Of a stretch of DNA of 64,000 nt, positions 48,545-57,152 are shown piece by piece; position 1 is the first letter of the stretch, and the number at the start of each line of letters is the position of its first letter. The position numbers and the translations under genes are program-made. Origin of the DNA: Jiangella asiatica. GTDB lineage: Bacteria; Actinomycetota; Actinomycetes; Jiangellales; Jiangellaceae. The notes beneath the pieces were generated by a model, which worked only from the letters and a program-made list of their open reading frames with translations, had not been told where the DNA came from and did not search any database. Location: positions 62,001-126,000 of the forward strand of contig NZ_SMKZ01000015.1 of NCBI RefSeq assembly GCF_004349065.1, in the 5' to 3' direction.

Positions 48545-49729
48545 GTGGCGAGAATCGGCGAGGCCGTGCGGCGGCTGGCGGAGCGGAGCAAGGACCTGCC
48601 CGCCGCTGCCGTCGATGCCGCGATCGCGGTGGCGTGCTGGTCGTACGTCATGTTCGACGCCGGGGTGGACGGCACCTTCGCCTGGTGGGTGCCGCTGGCG
48701 GGCGCGCTCAACTGCCTCCCGCTGCTGTGGCGGCGGCGCTTTCCGTTCGCCGTCGCCGGCATCACCGGCATCACCACGACGTGGCTGTCCATGGTGAACG
48801 TGCTGAGCGACGTACCGGCGGCACAGCTCGTGGCCACGTACACGTTCGCCGCGTTGTCGCCGCCGGTGAAGCGGCTGATCGCGGTTGTCCTGACCATCAT
48901 CGGGATCTCGGTGTCGATCCTGCTGCCCCGCGACGAGGCGCTCAACCTCGGCGTCATCGGCATCATGTTCGCGGCCGCGTACGTGCTGGGCACGTCGGCA
49001 CGCGCCCGTCGCGACCGGATCGCCATGCTGGAGGAGCGAGCGCTGCGGCTCACCCGCGAACAGGAGACCGCCGCCACCCGGGAGCGACAGCGGATCGCCC
49101 GCGAGATGCACGACATCCTGGCCCACTCGATGAGCCTGGTCGCCATCCAGGCGGAGGCGGGGCCGGTGGTGGTGCGCAGCGACCCGGACAAGGCCGCGCA
49201 GATGTTCGACACCATCGCCGCCACGTCCCGCGACGCGCTGGCGCAGCTGCGCCGCTCGCTCGGGGTGCTGCGGTCCGCGGCCGAGACCGACCGGGAGCCG
49301 CAGCCTGGCATCGAGGCGCTACCGGGACTGGTCGAGCGGGTCCGTGCGGCCGGAGTGGACGCGACGCTGCGGCAGGAGGGCGAACCGCGGCGGCTGCCGC
49401 CGGACCTCGCCGCCACCGTCTACCGGCTGGTCCAGGAGTCGCTGACCAACACCGTCAGGCACGCCGGCGCCAGCCGGGTCGACGTGCGGCTGGCGTGGAC
49501 GGCCGGCGCGTTGCGGCTGGAGGTCACCGACGACGGACGGGGTCCCGGCCAGGCCCCGGCGAGCGGCGCCCTCCCGCCGTCGACCAGCGCGAACCTTAGC
49601 CGGGACGGCGGCGGTCACGGGCTGGTCGGCATGCGCGAACGGGTGGCCGCGGTCGGCGGCGGTCTCGACATCGGACCCGGGCCGGGCGGCACGGGCTTCC
49701 GCGTGGCGGCCACCGTGCCCTTAGATTGA
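48545..49729 (+). CDS. NarL-type sensor histidine kinase
   Basis: A 394-residue membrane kinase: about four to five hydrophobic helices (residues 22-150), a short coiled region, a HisKA_3 dimerisation domain with REMHDILAHS (phospho-acceptor His189) and an HATPase domain with QESLTNTVRHA, DDGRGPG and GHGLVGMRERV. There is no extracytoplasmic sensor domain of any size, so it probably senses within the membrane. The stop is three bases before the response-regulator GTG. Confidence 0.93.
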   Translation: MARIGEAVRRLAERSKDLPAAAVDAAIAVACWSYVMFDAGVDGTFAWWVPLAGALNCLPLLWRRRFPFAVAGITGITTTWLSMVNVLSDVPAAQLVATYTFAALSPPVKRLIAVVLTIIGISVSILLPRDEALNLGVIGIMFAAAYVLGTSARARRDRIAMLEERALRLTREQETAATRERQRIAREMHDILAHSMSLVAIQAEAGPVVVRSDPDKAAQMFDTIAATSRDALAQLRRSLGVLRSAAETDREPQPGIEALPGLVERVRAAGVDATLRQEGEPRRLPPDLAATVYRLVQESLTNTVRHAGASRVDVRLAWTAGALRLEVTDDGRGPGQAPASGALPPSTSANLSRDGGGHGLVGMRERVAAVGGGLDIGPGPGGTGFRVAATVPLD

Positions 49730-49732
49730 CCC

Positions 49733-50422
49733 GTGCCCGATCCGATCCGCGTACTGATCGCCGACGACCAGGCGCTGGTCCGTGACGGCTTCTCGATGAT
49801 CCTGGGCGCGCAGCCGGACCTCGTCGTCGTCGGCGAGGCCGCGGACGGCGCCCAGGCCATCCAGGCCGCCACGGAGCTGCGTCCGGACGTCGTGCTGATG
49901 GACGTGCGGATGCCGGACGTCGACGGCATCCAGGCCACCGAGGCCATCTGCCGCGACACCGCCGCGAAGGTGCTGGTGCTGACGACGTTCGACATCGACG
50001 AGTACGTCTACGACGCGCTGCGTGCCGGTGCCAGCGGGTTCCTGCTCAAGGACATGCGCCGCGACGAGCTGGTCGACGCGGTCCGGGTGGTCGCGAACGG
50101 CGAGGCCCTGCTGGCGCCGTCGGTCACCCGGCGGTTGATCGCCGACGTCGTGGGCCGGTCCCGGGCGGCGACGGGGACGAGGCACGGGCCACGCCCGGAC
50201 GACCGGCTGACGGCCCTCACCGCCCGTGAGACCGAGACGCTGCGCCAGGTCGCGCGGGGACTGTCCAACGCCGAGATCGCCGCCGAGCTGTTCGTCACCG
50301 AGCACACCGTCAAGACCCACGTGAGCAGCGTGCTCAGCAAGCTCGGTCTACGTGACCGGGTGCAGGCCGTCGTGCTGGCGTACGAGTCCGGGCTGGTCCA
50401 GCCGGGCGAGCCGCAGGGCTGA
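49733..50422 (+). CDS. NarL/FixJ-type response regulator
   Basis: A 229-residue regulator: receiver domain (1-120) with Asp11/Asp12, phospho-acceptor Asp57 (VVLMDVRMP), Thr near 86 and Lys in LLKDMR; LuxR-type HTH at about 160-225 (LTARETETLRQVARGLSNAEIAAELFVTEHTVKTHVSSVLSKLG). It is co-transcribed with the kinase. The MMPL transporter gene 140 bases downstream in the same direction is the obvious candidate target. Confidence 0.95.
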   Translation: MPDPIRVLIADDQALVRDGFSMILGAQPDLVVVGEAADGAQAIQAATELRPDVVLMDVRMPDVDGIQATEAICRDTAAKVLVLTTFDIDEYVYDALRAGASGFLLKDMRRDELVDAVRVVANGEALLAPSVTRRLIADVVGRSRAATGTRHGPRPDDRLTALTARETETLRQVARGLSNAEIAAELFVTEHTVKTHVSSVLSKLGLRDRVQAVVLAYESGLVQPGEPQG

Positions 50423-50562
50423 CCGGGGTCGCCGACTCACTCCTGAGAGCGAGACGGCCACTCCCCGGAGTGGTGCCGTAGTCCGCTCTTCACGGCGATC
50501 CGCCCGAGGGGGTCTCGGGAGAACCATCGAGGCAGTCATCAGACCCCCGATGGGAGGCAGTC

Positions 50563-52683
50563 ATGTTCCGCATGATCTCAGGGTTCACGATCCGCCGGCC
50601 GCTCGTCGTCGTGCTGGCCTGGGTCGCCGTCATCGGTGCCGGGTTCGGTATCGGCACCGGCGTGTTCGAGCGGCTCATCTCCGACGTCGGCACCGTACCG
50701 GGCAGCGAGTCGATGCGCGTCGAGGAGCGCCTGGACGACCTCGCGCCGCAGCCGGAGACCATCACCGCCGTCGTCGCCGGCCCGGTCGACGACGCGGCCC
50801 TGGTCGAGCAGGTGGCCGCCGCCGTCGACGACGTCCGGGCGCTCCCCGGCATCGCCGAGGTGAGCGAGCCGCTGCCGTCACCGGAGACCGGCGAGGCGTT
50901 CCTGGTCGAGGTCGGGCTCACGCCCGGCGACACCGAGGAGGACGCGGCCGAGGACGCCGCCGACCGGCTGGGCGAGATCGACGCCGGCACGGTCACCGTC
51001 GCCGGCGGGCCGCTCTCGGAGGTGGAGTTCGGCGAGCAGGCGCAGGAGGACGTCGCCCGGGCCGAGCTGCTGAGCATGCCGGTCGTGCTGGTGCTGCTGC
51101 TCCTGGTGTTCGGCGGCTTCCTGGCCGCCGGGCTGCCGCTGCTGATCGCCGGCGTTGGCGTCGGCGGGACGTTCGGCATCCTCTACGCGTTCAGCATGGT
51201 CTCCGACGTGTCCGTCTACGCCGTCCAGATCACCACCATGCTCGCCGTCGGGCTGGCCGTGGACTACGCGCTGCTGATGGTCAGCCGGTTCCGCGAGGAG
51301 CGCCGCGCGGGCGGAGAGGTCGCCGAAGCGGTCGCCCGCACCGTCGAGACCGCCGGGCGCACGGTCGTGTTCTCCGGGCTGACGGTCGCGGTCGCGCTGA
51401 CCGGGCTGGTCGTCTTCCCCGACCCCTTCCTGCGCTCGATGGGCCTGGCCGGTGCCGCCGTCGTGCTGGTCGACATGGCCGCCGCGCTCACCCTGCTGCC
51501 GGCGCTCCTGGGCCGCTTCGGCCACCGGATCTCCCCGGCCAAGGAGCGGACCGGCGACGGCGTGTTCGCCCGGGTGGCGCGGCTGGTGCAGCGGCGGCCC
51601 GTGCTCACCCTGGTGGTCACCGGCGCCGCCCTGGTCACGCTGGCCGCCCCGGTCGTGACGATGCACATCTCGCAGGGCGACCCGCGGATGCTGCCGACCT
51701 CCACCGAGACCCGCCAGCTCTGGGACGACCTCGGCACGCACTTCCCCGAGCAGGCGCGCTGGCTCGGCGACATCCAGGTGATCGCGGACGCACCGGCCGA
51801 CGACCCCGCCGTCACCGAGCTGGGGAACTCGATCGCCGCGATGCCGGGCACCGAGTCGGTCGAGGTCGAGGCGCTCACCGACGGGCTGGCCGGTCTCGAC
51901 GTCGTCCCGTCCGGCTCCGTGGAGGGCCAGGCCGCGCAGGACGCCGTCCAGGCCATCCGCGAGCTGAACGCGCCGTTCGACGTCCAGGTCACCGGCGACA
52001 CCGCGATGCTGGTCGACTACACCGCCATGCTGGGTGAGCGGCTGCCGTGGGCGATCGCGGTCGTGGCGCTGGGCACCCTGGTGCTGCTGTTCGCCTTCAC
52101 CGGCTCGATCGTCCTGCCGCTCAAGGCGATCCTGACCAACCTGCTCAGCATCGGCGCAGCCCTCGGCGTCGTGGTGTGGGTGTTCCAGCAGGGCAACCTG
52201 GCCGGCGTCGTCGGCGCCGACGGCCTCGGCTACCTGCACCTGACCGTCCCGATCCTGGTCGGGGCGATCGCGTTCGGGCTCTCGGTCGACTACGAGGTGT
52301 TCCTGCTGTCCCGCATCCGCGAGCGCTGGCTGGCCGGCGCGGGCGCCTCCCGGTCGGTCTCCGAGGGACTGCAGCGCACCGGCGGCATCGTCACCGCGGC
52401 CGCCCTGGTGATCGCGGTGGTGTTCGCCGGGTTCGTGGCCGGCGGGTTCGCTCCGATCAAGGCGATCGGGCTCGGCCTGGTCCTGGCCATCGCCCTGGAC
52501 GCGGTGGTGGTGCGGATGCTGCTGGTTCCGGCGACGATGACGCTGCTGGGCTCCCGGAACTGGTGGCTGCCGCAGCCGCTGCGCCGGCTGCACTCCCGCA
52601 TGGCCCTGTCCGAGGCCGCGCCGACGCCGTCTCCCGCCGTCATCGAGCGCGTCCCGGCGACCGCGCCGGAGCCCGTCGCGTGA
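50563..52683 (+). CDS. MMPL/RND-family membrane transporter
   Basis: A 706-residue transporter with the MmpL layout: helix 1, a periplasmic loop (about 40-170), five helices, a cytosolic turn with a basic stretch, helix 7, a second loop (about 360-485), and five helices. Conserved intramembrane blocks are GLAVDYALLMVSRFREE and AFGLSVDYEVFLLSRIRE, whose Asp-Tyr pairs carry the proton relay. Likely substrates are lipids or drugs. ATG at 50563 follows GGGAGG. A CCACTCC/GGAGTGG dyad at 50458-50473 lies upstream. Confidence 0.92.
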   Translation: MFRMISGFTIRRPLVVVLAWVAVIGAGFGIGTGVFERLISDVGTVPGSESMRVEERLDDLAPQPETITAVVAGPVDDAALVEQVAAAVDDVRALPGIAEVSEPLPSPETGEAFLVEVGLTPGDTEEDAAEDAADRLGEIDAGTVTVAGGPLSEVEFGEQAQEDVARAELLSMPVVLVLLLLVFGGFLAAGLPLLIAGVGVGGTFGILYAFSMVSDVSVYAVQITTMLAVGLAVDYALLMVSRFREERRAGGEVAEAVARTVETAGRTVVFSGLTVAVALTGLVVFPDPFLRSMGLAGAAVVLVDMAAALTLLPALLGRFGHRISPAKERTGDGVFARVARLVQRRPVLTLVVTGAALVTLAAPVVTMHISQGDPRMLPTSTETRQLWDDLGTHFPEQARWLGDIQVIADAPADDPAVTELGNSIAAMPGTESVEVEALTDGLAGLDVVPSGSVEGQAAQDAVQAIRELNAPFDVQVTGDTAMLVDYTAMLGERLPWAIAVVALGTLVLLFAFTGSIVLPLKAILTNLLSIGAALGVVVWVFQQGNLAGVVGADGLGYLHLTVPILVGAIAFGLSVDYEVFLLSRIRERWLAGAGASRSVSEGLQRTGGIVTAAALVIAVVFAGFVAGGFAPIKAIGLGLVLAIALDAVVVRMLLVPATMTLLGSRNWWLPQPLRRLHSRMALSEAAPTPSPAVIERVPATAPEPVA

Positions 52684-52707
52684 CGCCGGCGCCGCCACTG
52701 GATCCGT

Positions 52708-53988
52708 CTACCGCGCCGGCTCCGCGGGGTCAGCACCACCGACCTCGCGGAGCCGGCGCCGCAGCAGGCGCCGCTCCGGCTCGGTCCCGGCCGCGTCGAT
52801 CGCGACGACGTAGGCCGCGGCGGCCTCGCGGTAGCGACCGGCCCGGCGGAGAAGGTCGGCCCGGACCGCGGGCACCAGCGGGTAGTCGGCGAGTCCGCCA
52901 CCCGTCTCCAGCTCCGACAGCTCCGCCAGGCCGGCCTCGGGACCGGCCCGGAAGCCGACGGCGATCGCCCGGTTCAACGCCACCACCGGCGACGGGTTCA
53001 GCGCGAGCAGCGCGTCGTAGGCCATCACGATCCGCACCCAGTCGGTGTCGGCCGGCGAGGCCGCAGTGGCGTGCAGCGCGGCGATCTCGGCCTGCAGCCG
53101 GTACCAGCCGGGCGGGCGGCCGGTGGCCCGCGCCGCCGCCAGGCTCTCCAACCCGGCCGCGATCTGGGCGCCGTCCCACCTGCCGCGGTCCTGCTCCTCC
53201 ATCGTGACCAGGTCGCCGACGGCGTCCGTGCGGGCCGCTCGCCGGGAGTTCTGGAGCAGCAGCAGCGCCCGCAGCCCGTGCACTTCGTCGTCGCCGGGCA
53301 GCAGCTCGGACACCAGCGCGGTGAGCTGGATCGCCTCGGTGGCCAGGTCGTCGCGGAACCGCTCGCCCTCGGTCGCGGCATAACCCTCGTTGAAGACGAG
53401 GTAGATGACCGCGAGCACGGACGCGGTCCGCTCGGCCAGCCGGTGCGGCTCCGGCACCCGGAAGCCGATACCGGCGTGGGCGATCTTGTTGCGGGTGCGC
53501 AACAGCCGCTGACCCATCGTGGCCTCGCTGACCAGGAACGCCCGGGCGATCTCGCGTGTGGACAGCCCGGCCACCGACTTCAGCGTCAGTGCGACCCGGC
53601 CGGCCATCGGCAGCGCCGGGTGGCAGCAGGCGAACAGCATCCGCAGCCGGTCGTCGCCGTACGGGCCGGGGACGTCGTCGCCGGTGACGTCGCGCTCCAG
53701 CTCGGACAGGGCGTGCAGCTCGCGCAGCTTCTCGCGCTCGGTCTGCCGGCGGCGCAGCACGTCGACGGCACGACGCCGGGCCGCCGTCGTCAACCAGGCC
53801 GCCGGGTTGGCCGGGACCCCGTCGTCTGGCCACCGTTCCAAGGCGCGGGCGGCTGCGTCCTGGACGCAGTCCTCCGCCAGCTCCCAGTCTCCGGTGATCC
53901 TCACCAGCGACGCGACGATGCGCAGCCGCTCGGCGGCCACGGCGTTCGCGACAGCCGCCGAGCTGCGCGCGTGGGGCGGAACCGTCAC
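52708..53988 (-). CDS. ECF42-family RNA polymerase sigma factor with TPR-like tail
   Basis: A 426-residue sigma factor: sigma-2 (about 10-75), sigma-4 (about 115-170, MAGRVALTLKSVAGLSTREIARAFLVSEATMGQRL), then the DUF6596 segment (ERTASVLAVIYLVFNEGYAAT) and a C-terminal TPR-like helical region. This is the diagnostic ECF42 architecture. The GTG start overlaps the stop of the DGPF gene (GTGA), the family's standard partner. Confidence 0.93.
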   Translation of the reverse strand: MTVPPHARSSAAVANAVAAERLRIVASLVRITGDWELAEDCVQDAAARALERWPDDGVPANPAAWLTTAARRRAVDVLRRRQTEREKLRELHALSELERDVTGDDVPGPYGDDRLRMLFACCHPALPMAGRVALTLKSVAGLSTREIARAFLVSEATMGQRLLRTRNKIAHAGIGFRVPEPHRLAERTASVLAVIYLVFNEGYAATEGERFRDDLATEAIQLTALVSELLPGDDEVHGLRALLLLQNSRRAARTDAVGDLVTMEEQDRGRWDGAQIAAGLESLAAARATGRPPGWYRLQAEIAALHATAASPADTDWVRIVMAYDALLALNPSPVVALNRAIAVGFRAGPEAGLAELSELETGGGLADYPLVPAVRADLLRRAGRYREAAAAYVVAIDAAGTEPERRLLRRRLREVGGADPAEPAR

Positions 53989-54326
53989 TCGTCGCCCAGC
54001 GGCCAGAACGGCCGCAGCTCCAACCGTCCGGCGTAGGCCATCGGATGCCTGGACGCGACCTCGATCGCTTCGTCCAGATCCGCGCACTCCAGCACGTCGA
54101 ATCCGGCGATCCACTCCCCGGCCTCGGCGAACGGACCATCGGTGACCAGCAACTCGCCGCCGCGCACCCGCACCGTGGTGGCGTCGGCGGCCGGCCGGAG
54201 CCGGTCGCCGATGACGTGGCTGCCCCTGCCCTGGACGTAGTCGGCCCACTCTTCGATGTCCGGCGCGGCCGCGGCGTCGGACTCGGTGTGGTCGGAGTCT
54301 GTGGTCACGAACATGAGGTACTTCAC
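53985..54326 (-). CDS. DGPF/YCII-domain protein, ECF42 partner
   Basis: A 113-residue YCII-fold protein with the namesake VTDGPFAEAGEWIAGFDVLEC block at about residues 60-80. GTG at 54326 follows an AAGGAGAG site and begins KYLMFV. DGPF proteins are encoded next to ECF42 sigma factors across bacteria; their biochemical role is unsettled. The downstream sigma gene is coupled through GTGA. Confidence 0.92.
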   Translation of the reverse strand: MKYLMFVTTDSDHTESDAAAAPDIEEWADYVQGRGSHVIGDRLRPAADATTVRVRGGELLVTDGPFAEAGEWIAGFDVLECADLDEAIEVASRHPMAYAGRLELRPFWPLGDE

Positions 54327-54360
54327 GGGTCTCTCCTTCGCTCGTCGTCTCGGAACACCC

Positions 54361-55029
54361 CTACGACGAACGGGAGTCTCCCGATCCGACATCGTGGCCG
54401 CGACCGAAATCGATGCGCATGACCACCCGCCGAGGCGTGGGATGCGAAACCTCGGTGAAGCCGGCCTCCTCGAAGACCTGGCGGGCGCCCACGTTGAGCT
54501 CGCCCCACGTGATCTCCTTGCCCGGCTGCGTGATCATCGGATACGCCTCGAGCGCGCGGGCACCCCGGTCGCGCGCGTAGTCGACGGTGGCCCGCGCGAG
54601 CGGGTACGTCAAGCCCCGCCCGCGATAGCCCTTGCGGACGATCATGCAGGTCACCGCCCACACGCCGTCGTCGTCCTTGTCCTCGTCCCGGCCGCTCCAC
54701 GGCAGCCGCGACCCCCGCAGCTTGGGGTAGGCCGGGCGCGGCTCGACCGCCACCCAGCCCGCCGGCTCGTCGTCGACGTAGCCCACCAGGCCGCTGGTGG
54801 CCGGTGCGCCGGAAACCCCGCAGGCCGTCTGCACCCGGAGCATCGCGACCCGCTCCTCGTGTGTGGAGTCGCGCCAGATCCAGCCGGCGACCTTGAGCCG
54901 CTGGCACTGGCACCGCGCGGCGTAGTCGGCGGTGCCGAGAACCGCCTGCAGGTCGTCCCACGACGCCTCGTTGGCCGGGACGACCGTCAATTGATCGTCG
55001 GTGACGATCGGCTGCACGCTCGCCATCAT
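54361..55029 (-). CDS. GNAT-family N-acetyltransferase
   Basis: A 222-residue acetyltransferase of the type beginning with a DDL...LG...CQCQRLK block (Cys-rich CQCQ near 41-44) and with the acetyl-CoA loop VRKGYRGRGLTYPLARATV (about 130-148). The C-terminal GARQVFEEAGFTEV and RRVVMRIDF complete the fold. ATG at 55029 overlaps the stop of the DinB-like gene, so both belong to one transcript. The substrate is unknown. Confidence 0.85.
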   Translation of the reverse strand: MMASVQPIVTDDQLTVVPANEASWDDLQAVLGTADYAARCQCQRLKVAGWIWRDSTHEERVAMLRVQTACGVSGAPATSGLVGYVDDEPAGWVAVEPRPAYPKLRGSRLPWSGRDEDKDDDGVWAVTCMIVRKGYRGRGLTYPLARATVDYARDRGARALEAYPMITQPGKEITWGELNVGARQVFEEAGFTEVSHPTPRRVVMRIDFGRGHDVGSGDSRSS

Positions 55030-55577
55030 GGCTGCGGCGGGTCCTCTCCAACCAGCCCGTCGACTGCTTCGCGCAGCAGGTCCGCGTGCCCGGCGTGCCG
55101 GATGTAGTGCTCGACCCCGTCCACCAGGACCCGCCGGAGGTTGGGGTGCTCGCCGTCGCTGGTCGTGAAGATCGACGGCTGGTCGAGTCCCCCGTCGGCG
55201 AGCACGCGCGCCCAGGCCGCGCGCGAGCGTTCCACCGACCCACGCCATAGCGTGTACAGCTCCTCCGGGGTGTCGTCGGCCGCCGAGTGCCATTCCCAGT
55301 CCGGATCGGCGTCGAAGTTCTCCTGCTTCCACGGCGACGGCATCGGGTCGCCGGTCAGGTACTCCGCGATGCGCAGGTCCTCGGCAAAAGCCGCGTGCTT
55401 GAGCAGGCCGCCCAGGGTCATCGTCGACGGTGGCAGCCTCCTGTTCAGCCCGGCGGCATCCAGCCCGCCGCACTTCCAGGCGAACTGCGCCCGGGCCCGG
55501 TCCAGGGCGAACATCAGCATCTCGACCTCGTCGCCGGCCAGCGACTCCTTGATCACGGTCAGGTCCTTGAGCTCCAT
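55026..55577 (-). CDS. DinB-like (DUF664) family protein
   Basis: A 183-residue four-helix-bundle protein of the DUF664/DinB class (ALDRARAQFAWKCGGLDAAGLNRRLPPSTMTLGGLLKHAAFAEDLRI and a C-terminal HYIRHAGHADLLREAVDG with metal-type histidines). Related proteins are thiol- or metal-dependent transferases of the YfiT/bacillithiol or mycothiol type. The start has no ribosome site, so the mRNA may be leaderless. The start is divergent from the WYL regulator across a 10-base dyad. Confidence 0.85.
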   Translation of the reverse strand: MELKDLTVIKESLAGDEVEMLMFALDRARAQFAWKCGGLDAAGLNRRLPPSTMTLGGLLKHAAFAEDLRIAEYLTGDPMPSPWKQENFDADPDWEWHSAADDTPEELYTLWRGSVERSRAAWARVLADGGLDQPSIFTTSDGEHPNLRRVLVDGVEHYIRHAGHADLLREAVDGLVGEDPPQP

Positions 55578-55594
55578 GACTGGCACGCTAGAGT

Positions 55595-55623
55595 CGATTC
55601 CGGACGTTCGGCTTCCGGAATCG
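55595..55623. promoter_or_regulatory. perfect dyad between DinB-like and WYL genes
   Basis: CGATTCCGGA (55595-55604) and TCCGGAATCG (55614-55623) form a perfect 10-base inverted repeat with a nine-base spacer. It fills most of the 53-base gap between the divergent starts at 55577 and 55631. Its place and symmetry fit an operator for the adjacent WYL-type regulator. Confidence 0.6.
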
Positions 55624-55630
55624 AGGTGTC

Positions 55631-56470
55631 GTGGCGATCGACACGAGTCCGACGGCGCGCGCGCTGCTCGCGTTGCAGCTGATCCAAAGCGGCCAGGGCA
55701 TCACCGCGGACCGGCTCGCCGACAAGCTCGGTGTCACCGAGCGGGCCGCCCGCCGCTACGTCGGCATCCTCCGCGAGGCAGGCATCCCTATCGAGTCCAT
55801 GCGCGGCCCGTACGGTGGCTACCGGGTCGGACGCGGGGTCCGGCTGCCGCCGCTGATGTTCACCGCCACCGAGGTCCTCGGACTGGTCATGGCTGTGCTC
55901 GACGGCCACCACGACGCCGCCGACACCGCCGACCCGGTCGGCAGCGCCCTCGGCAAGCTGCTGCGCGCCCTGCCCGAGCCGATCGCGCGCCAGGCGGCCG
56001 CGGTCCGCCGTACGACCGCTCCCGCCCCGGACCGCGCCGCCGCCCGGCCCGACCCGATGACGGCGACGACGCTCGTGCAGGCATCCATGGACCACCGCGT
56101 CGTGCGGCTCGGCTACCGCTCCGAAGCCGGCTCCGAGTGGGTGGCCGAGGTCGTCGTCGACGCGCCGGCCTCGACGGTGATCCCGTGTGTCCCGCGGGTC
56201 CTGGGTCTCGTGGAGCCGATCGACGACGACACGTGCCGGCTGGTCGGCAGCACCAGCAACCCCTGGTGGTACGCCGAGCAGCTCGCGGCGCTCCCGGCGC
56301 CGTTCCGGATCGTCGGCGGACCGGAGCTCCAGGCCACCGCCCGCGCACTGGGCCAGCGCCTCCTCGCCGCCGCCGACCCGCGTTGGCCTGAGTCTCCGGT
56401 GGCCGGGTGTCCACCCGGGGCGAGCGGGCGGTACGCACGTTCACCTCGGTCATATGATCGTCGCCAATGA
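55631..56470 (+). CDS. WYL-family regulator lacking the core of its WYL domain
   Basis: A 279-residue protein. The N-terminal winged HTH is complete (residues 8-70, ITADRLADKLGVTERAARRYV). The WYL domain begins normally (SMDHRVVRLGYRSEAGSEWVAEV, to about 174) but passes at once into VVDAPASTVIPCVPRVLG, which belongs to the C-terminal WCX part. About 70 residues that carry the ligand-binding WYL strands are absent, in frame. The last 30 residues, from about 250, run into antisense relic DNA, so the original stop may also be lost. It may bind DNA constitutively or be dead. Confidence 0.7.
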   Translation: MAIDTSPTARALLALQLIQSGQGITADRLADKLGVTERAARRYVGILREAGIPIESMRGPYGGYRVGRGVRLPPLMFTATEVLGLVMAVLDGHHDAADTADPVGSALGKLLRALPEPIARQAAAVRRTTAPAPDRAAARPDPMTATTLVQASMDHRVVRLGYRSEAGSEWVAEVVVDAPASTVIPCVPRVLGLVEPIDDDTCRLVGSTSNPWWYAEQLAALPAPFRIVGGPELQATARALGQRLLAAADPRWPESPVAGCPPGASGRYARSPRSYDRRQ

Positions 56471-56612
56471 TCGGCTCGAGTCGGACGGGGCGCCGCCGGG
56501 TTGTCGAACAGCCGGATCCCGTCACCGAACAGGATCGGCGCCATATGCAGGTTGATCTCGTCGATCAGTCCGCGCTCGAGCAGCGACCGACGATGTCGGC
56601 GTCACGGAGGCT
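56427..56612 (-). pseudogene. 3' relic of a RibD-C/dihydrofolate-reductase-like gene
   Basis: Three minus-strand frames in turn spell the end of a DHFR/RibD C-terminal-like protein: LLERGLIDEINLHMAPILFGDGIRLFDNP, then after a shift RPVRLEPIIGDDHMTEVNVRTA. Upstream, a further shift leaves DADIV. The 5' half is absent and at least two frameshifts are present, so it cannot be functional. It overlaps the last codons of the WYL-type gene on the other strand. Confidence 0.65.
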
Positions 56613-56723
56613 GCCGATCGGCTCTGGCTCGGTCGTGGTGTGATCGGCACGGTGACACCCTGGTCGGCTCGGTTATTGTGACGGCGACCCGGCCGGCGCA
56701 CCTGGCACCAAGGATGCCGCTGG

Positions 56724-56814
56724 GGTTGATCATCAACGATCGCGTACATCACCAGGGGCGTGTGTGCTTCACCAGGCTTGCATCCATGGTGAAGCGTGGG
56801 AACGCCTGGTGATG
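56724..56814. repeat. nested inverted-repeat element
   Basis: An outer 10-base pair (CATCACCAGG 56747-56756, CCTGGTGATG 56805-56814) encloses CTTCACCA (56767-56774) and TGGTGAAG (56787-56794). GTTGATCATCAAC lies just to the left (56725-56737). The building blocks ATCACCAGG, CCATGGTG and TGATCATCA recur in the elements at 5.84 kb, 24.0 kb and 37.6 kb, so this is probably another member of the same intergenic repeat family. Confidence 0.65.
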
Positions 56815-56852
56815 GGCCCACCCGCGGCGGGTTCGTCGTCAACCCCAGTGAC

Positions 56853-56885
56853 GCCGTCGTCGTCATCGACGATGACGACGACGGC
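56853..56885. repeat. 33-base perfect palindrome
   Basis: Arms of 16 bases (GCCGTCGTCGTCATCG at 56853-56868 and its exact complement at 56870-56885) flank one central base. It would extrude a full cruciform or act as a binding site; there is no loop for an ordinary terminator. An ACCCCAG/CTGGGGT pair follows at about 56901-56930. Confidence 0.8.
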
Positions 56886-57152
56886 TAACAGCTACGGCGT
56901 TACCCCAGGGCCTACGACGGGCTGGGGTGTCGATGAACACCCTGGTGAAGGTATAGCAGGGACAGACGCATGACCCTGGCTATTCAACGTGGCGGCGGTA
57001 TACCGTGCGGTTGTCGATCACCGTTGATGACGTGATCCGTTCCGCACTGCACACGCCGCTGCCGCAGGAGGTTTGTGACAGCACTAACCAAGTCGAGGAT
57101 TACCGCGCTGACACTGACCATTCCCACGCTCAGACGCGGCGTGCCTCCACCT
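56886..57152. other. non-coding remainder of the 56.5-57.15 kb scar
   Basis: No open frame with protein character was seen on either strand. The segment is less GC-rich than its left neighbours and carries short dyads and a lone AGGAGG at 57066-57071 with no sensible frame behind it. It ends at the stop of the LacI-type regulator. Confidence 0.5.

Noticed and set aside
50878-52698. A 606-codon minus-strand frame opposite the MMPL transporter
   Set aside because: The His/Asp/Gln-rich repetitive composition is a mirror of the transmembrane codons on the plus strand.
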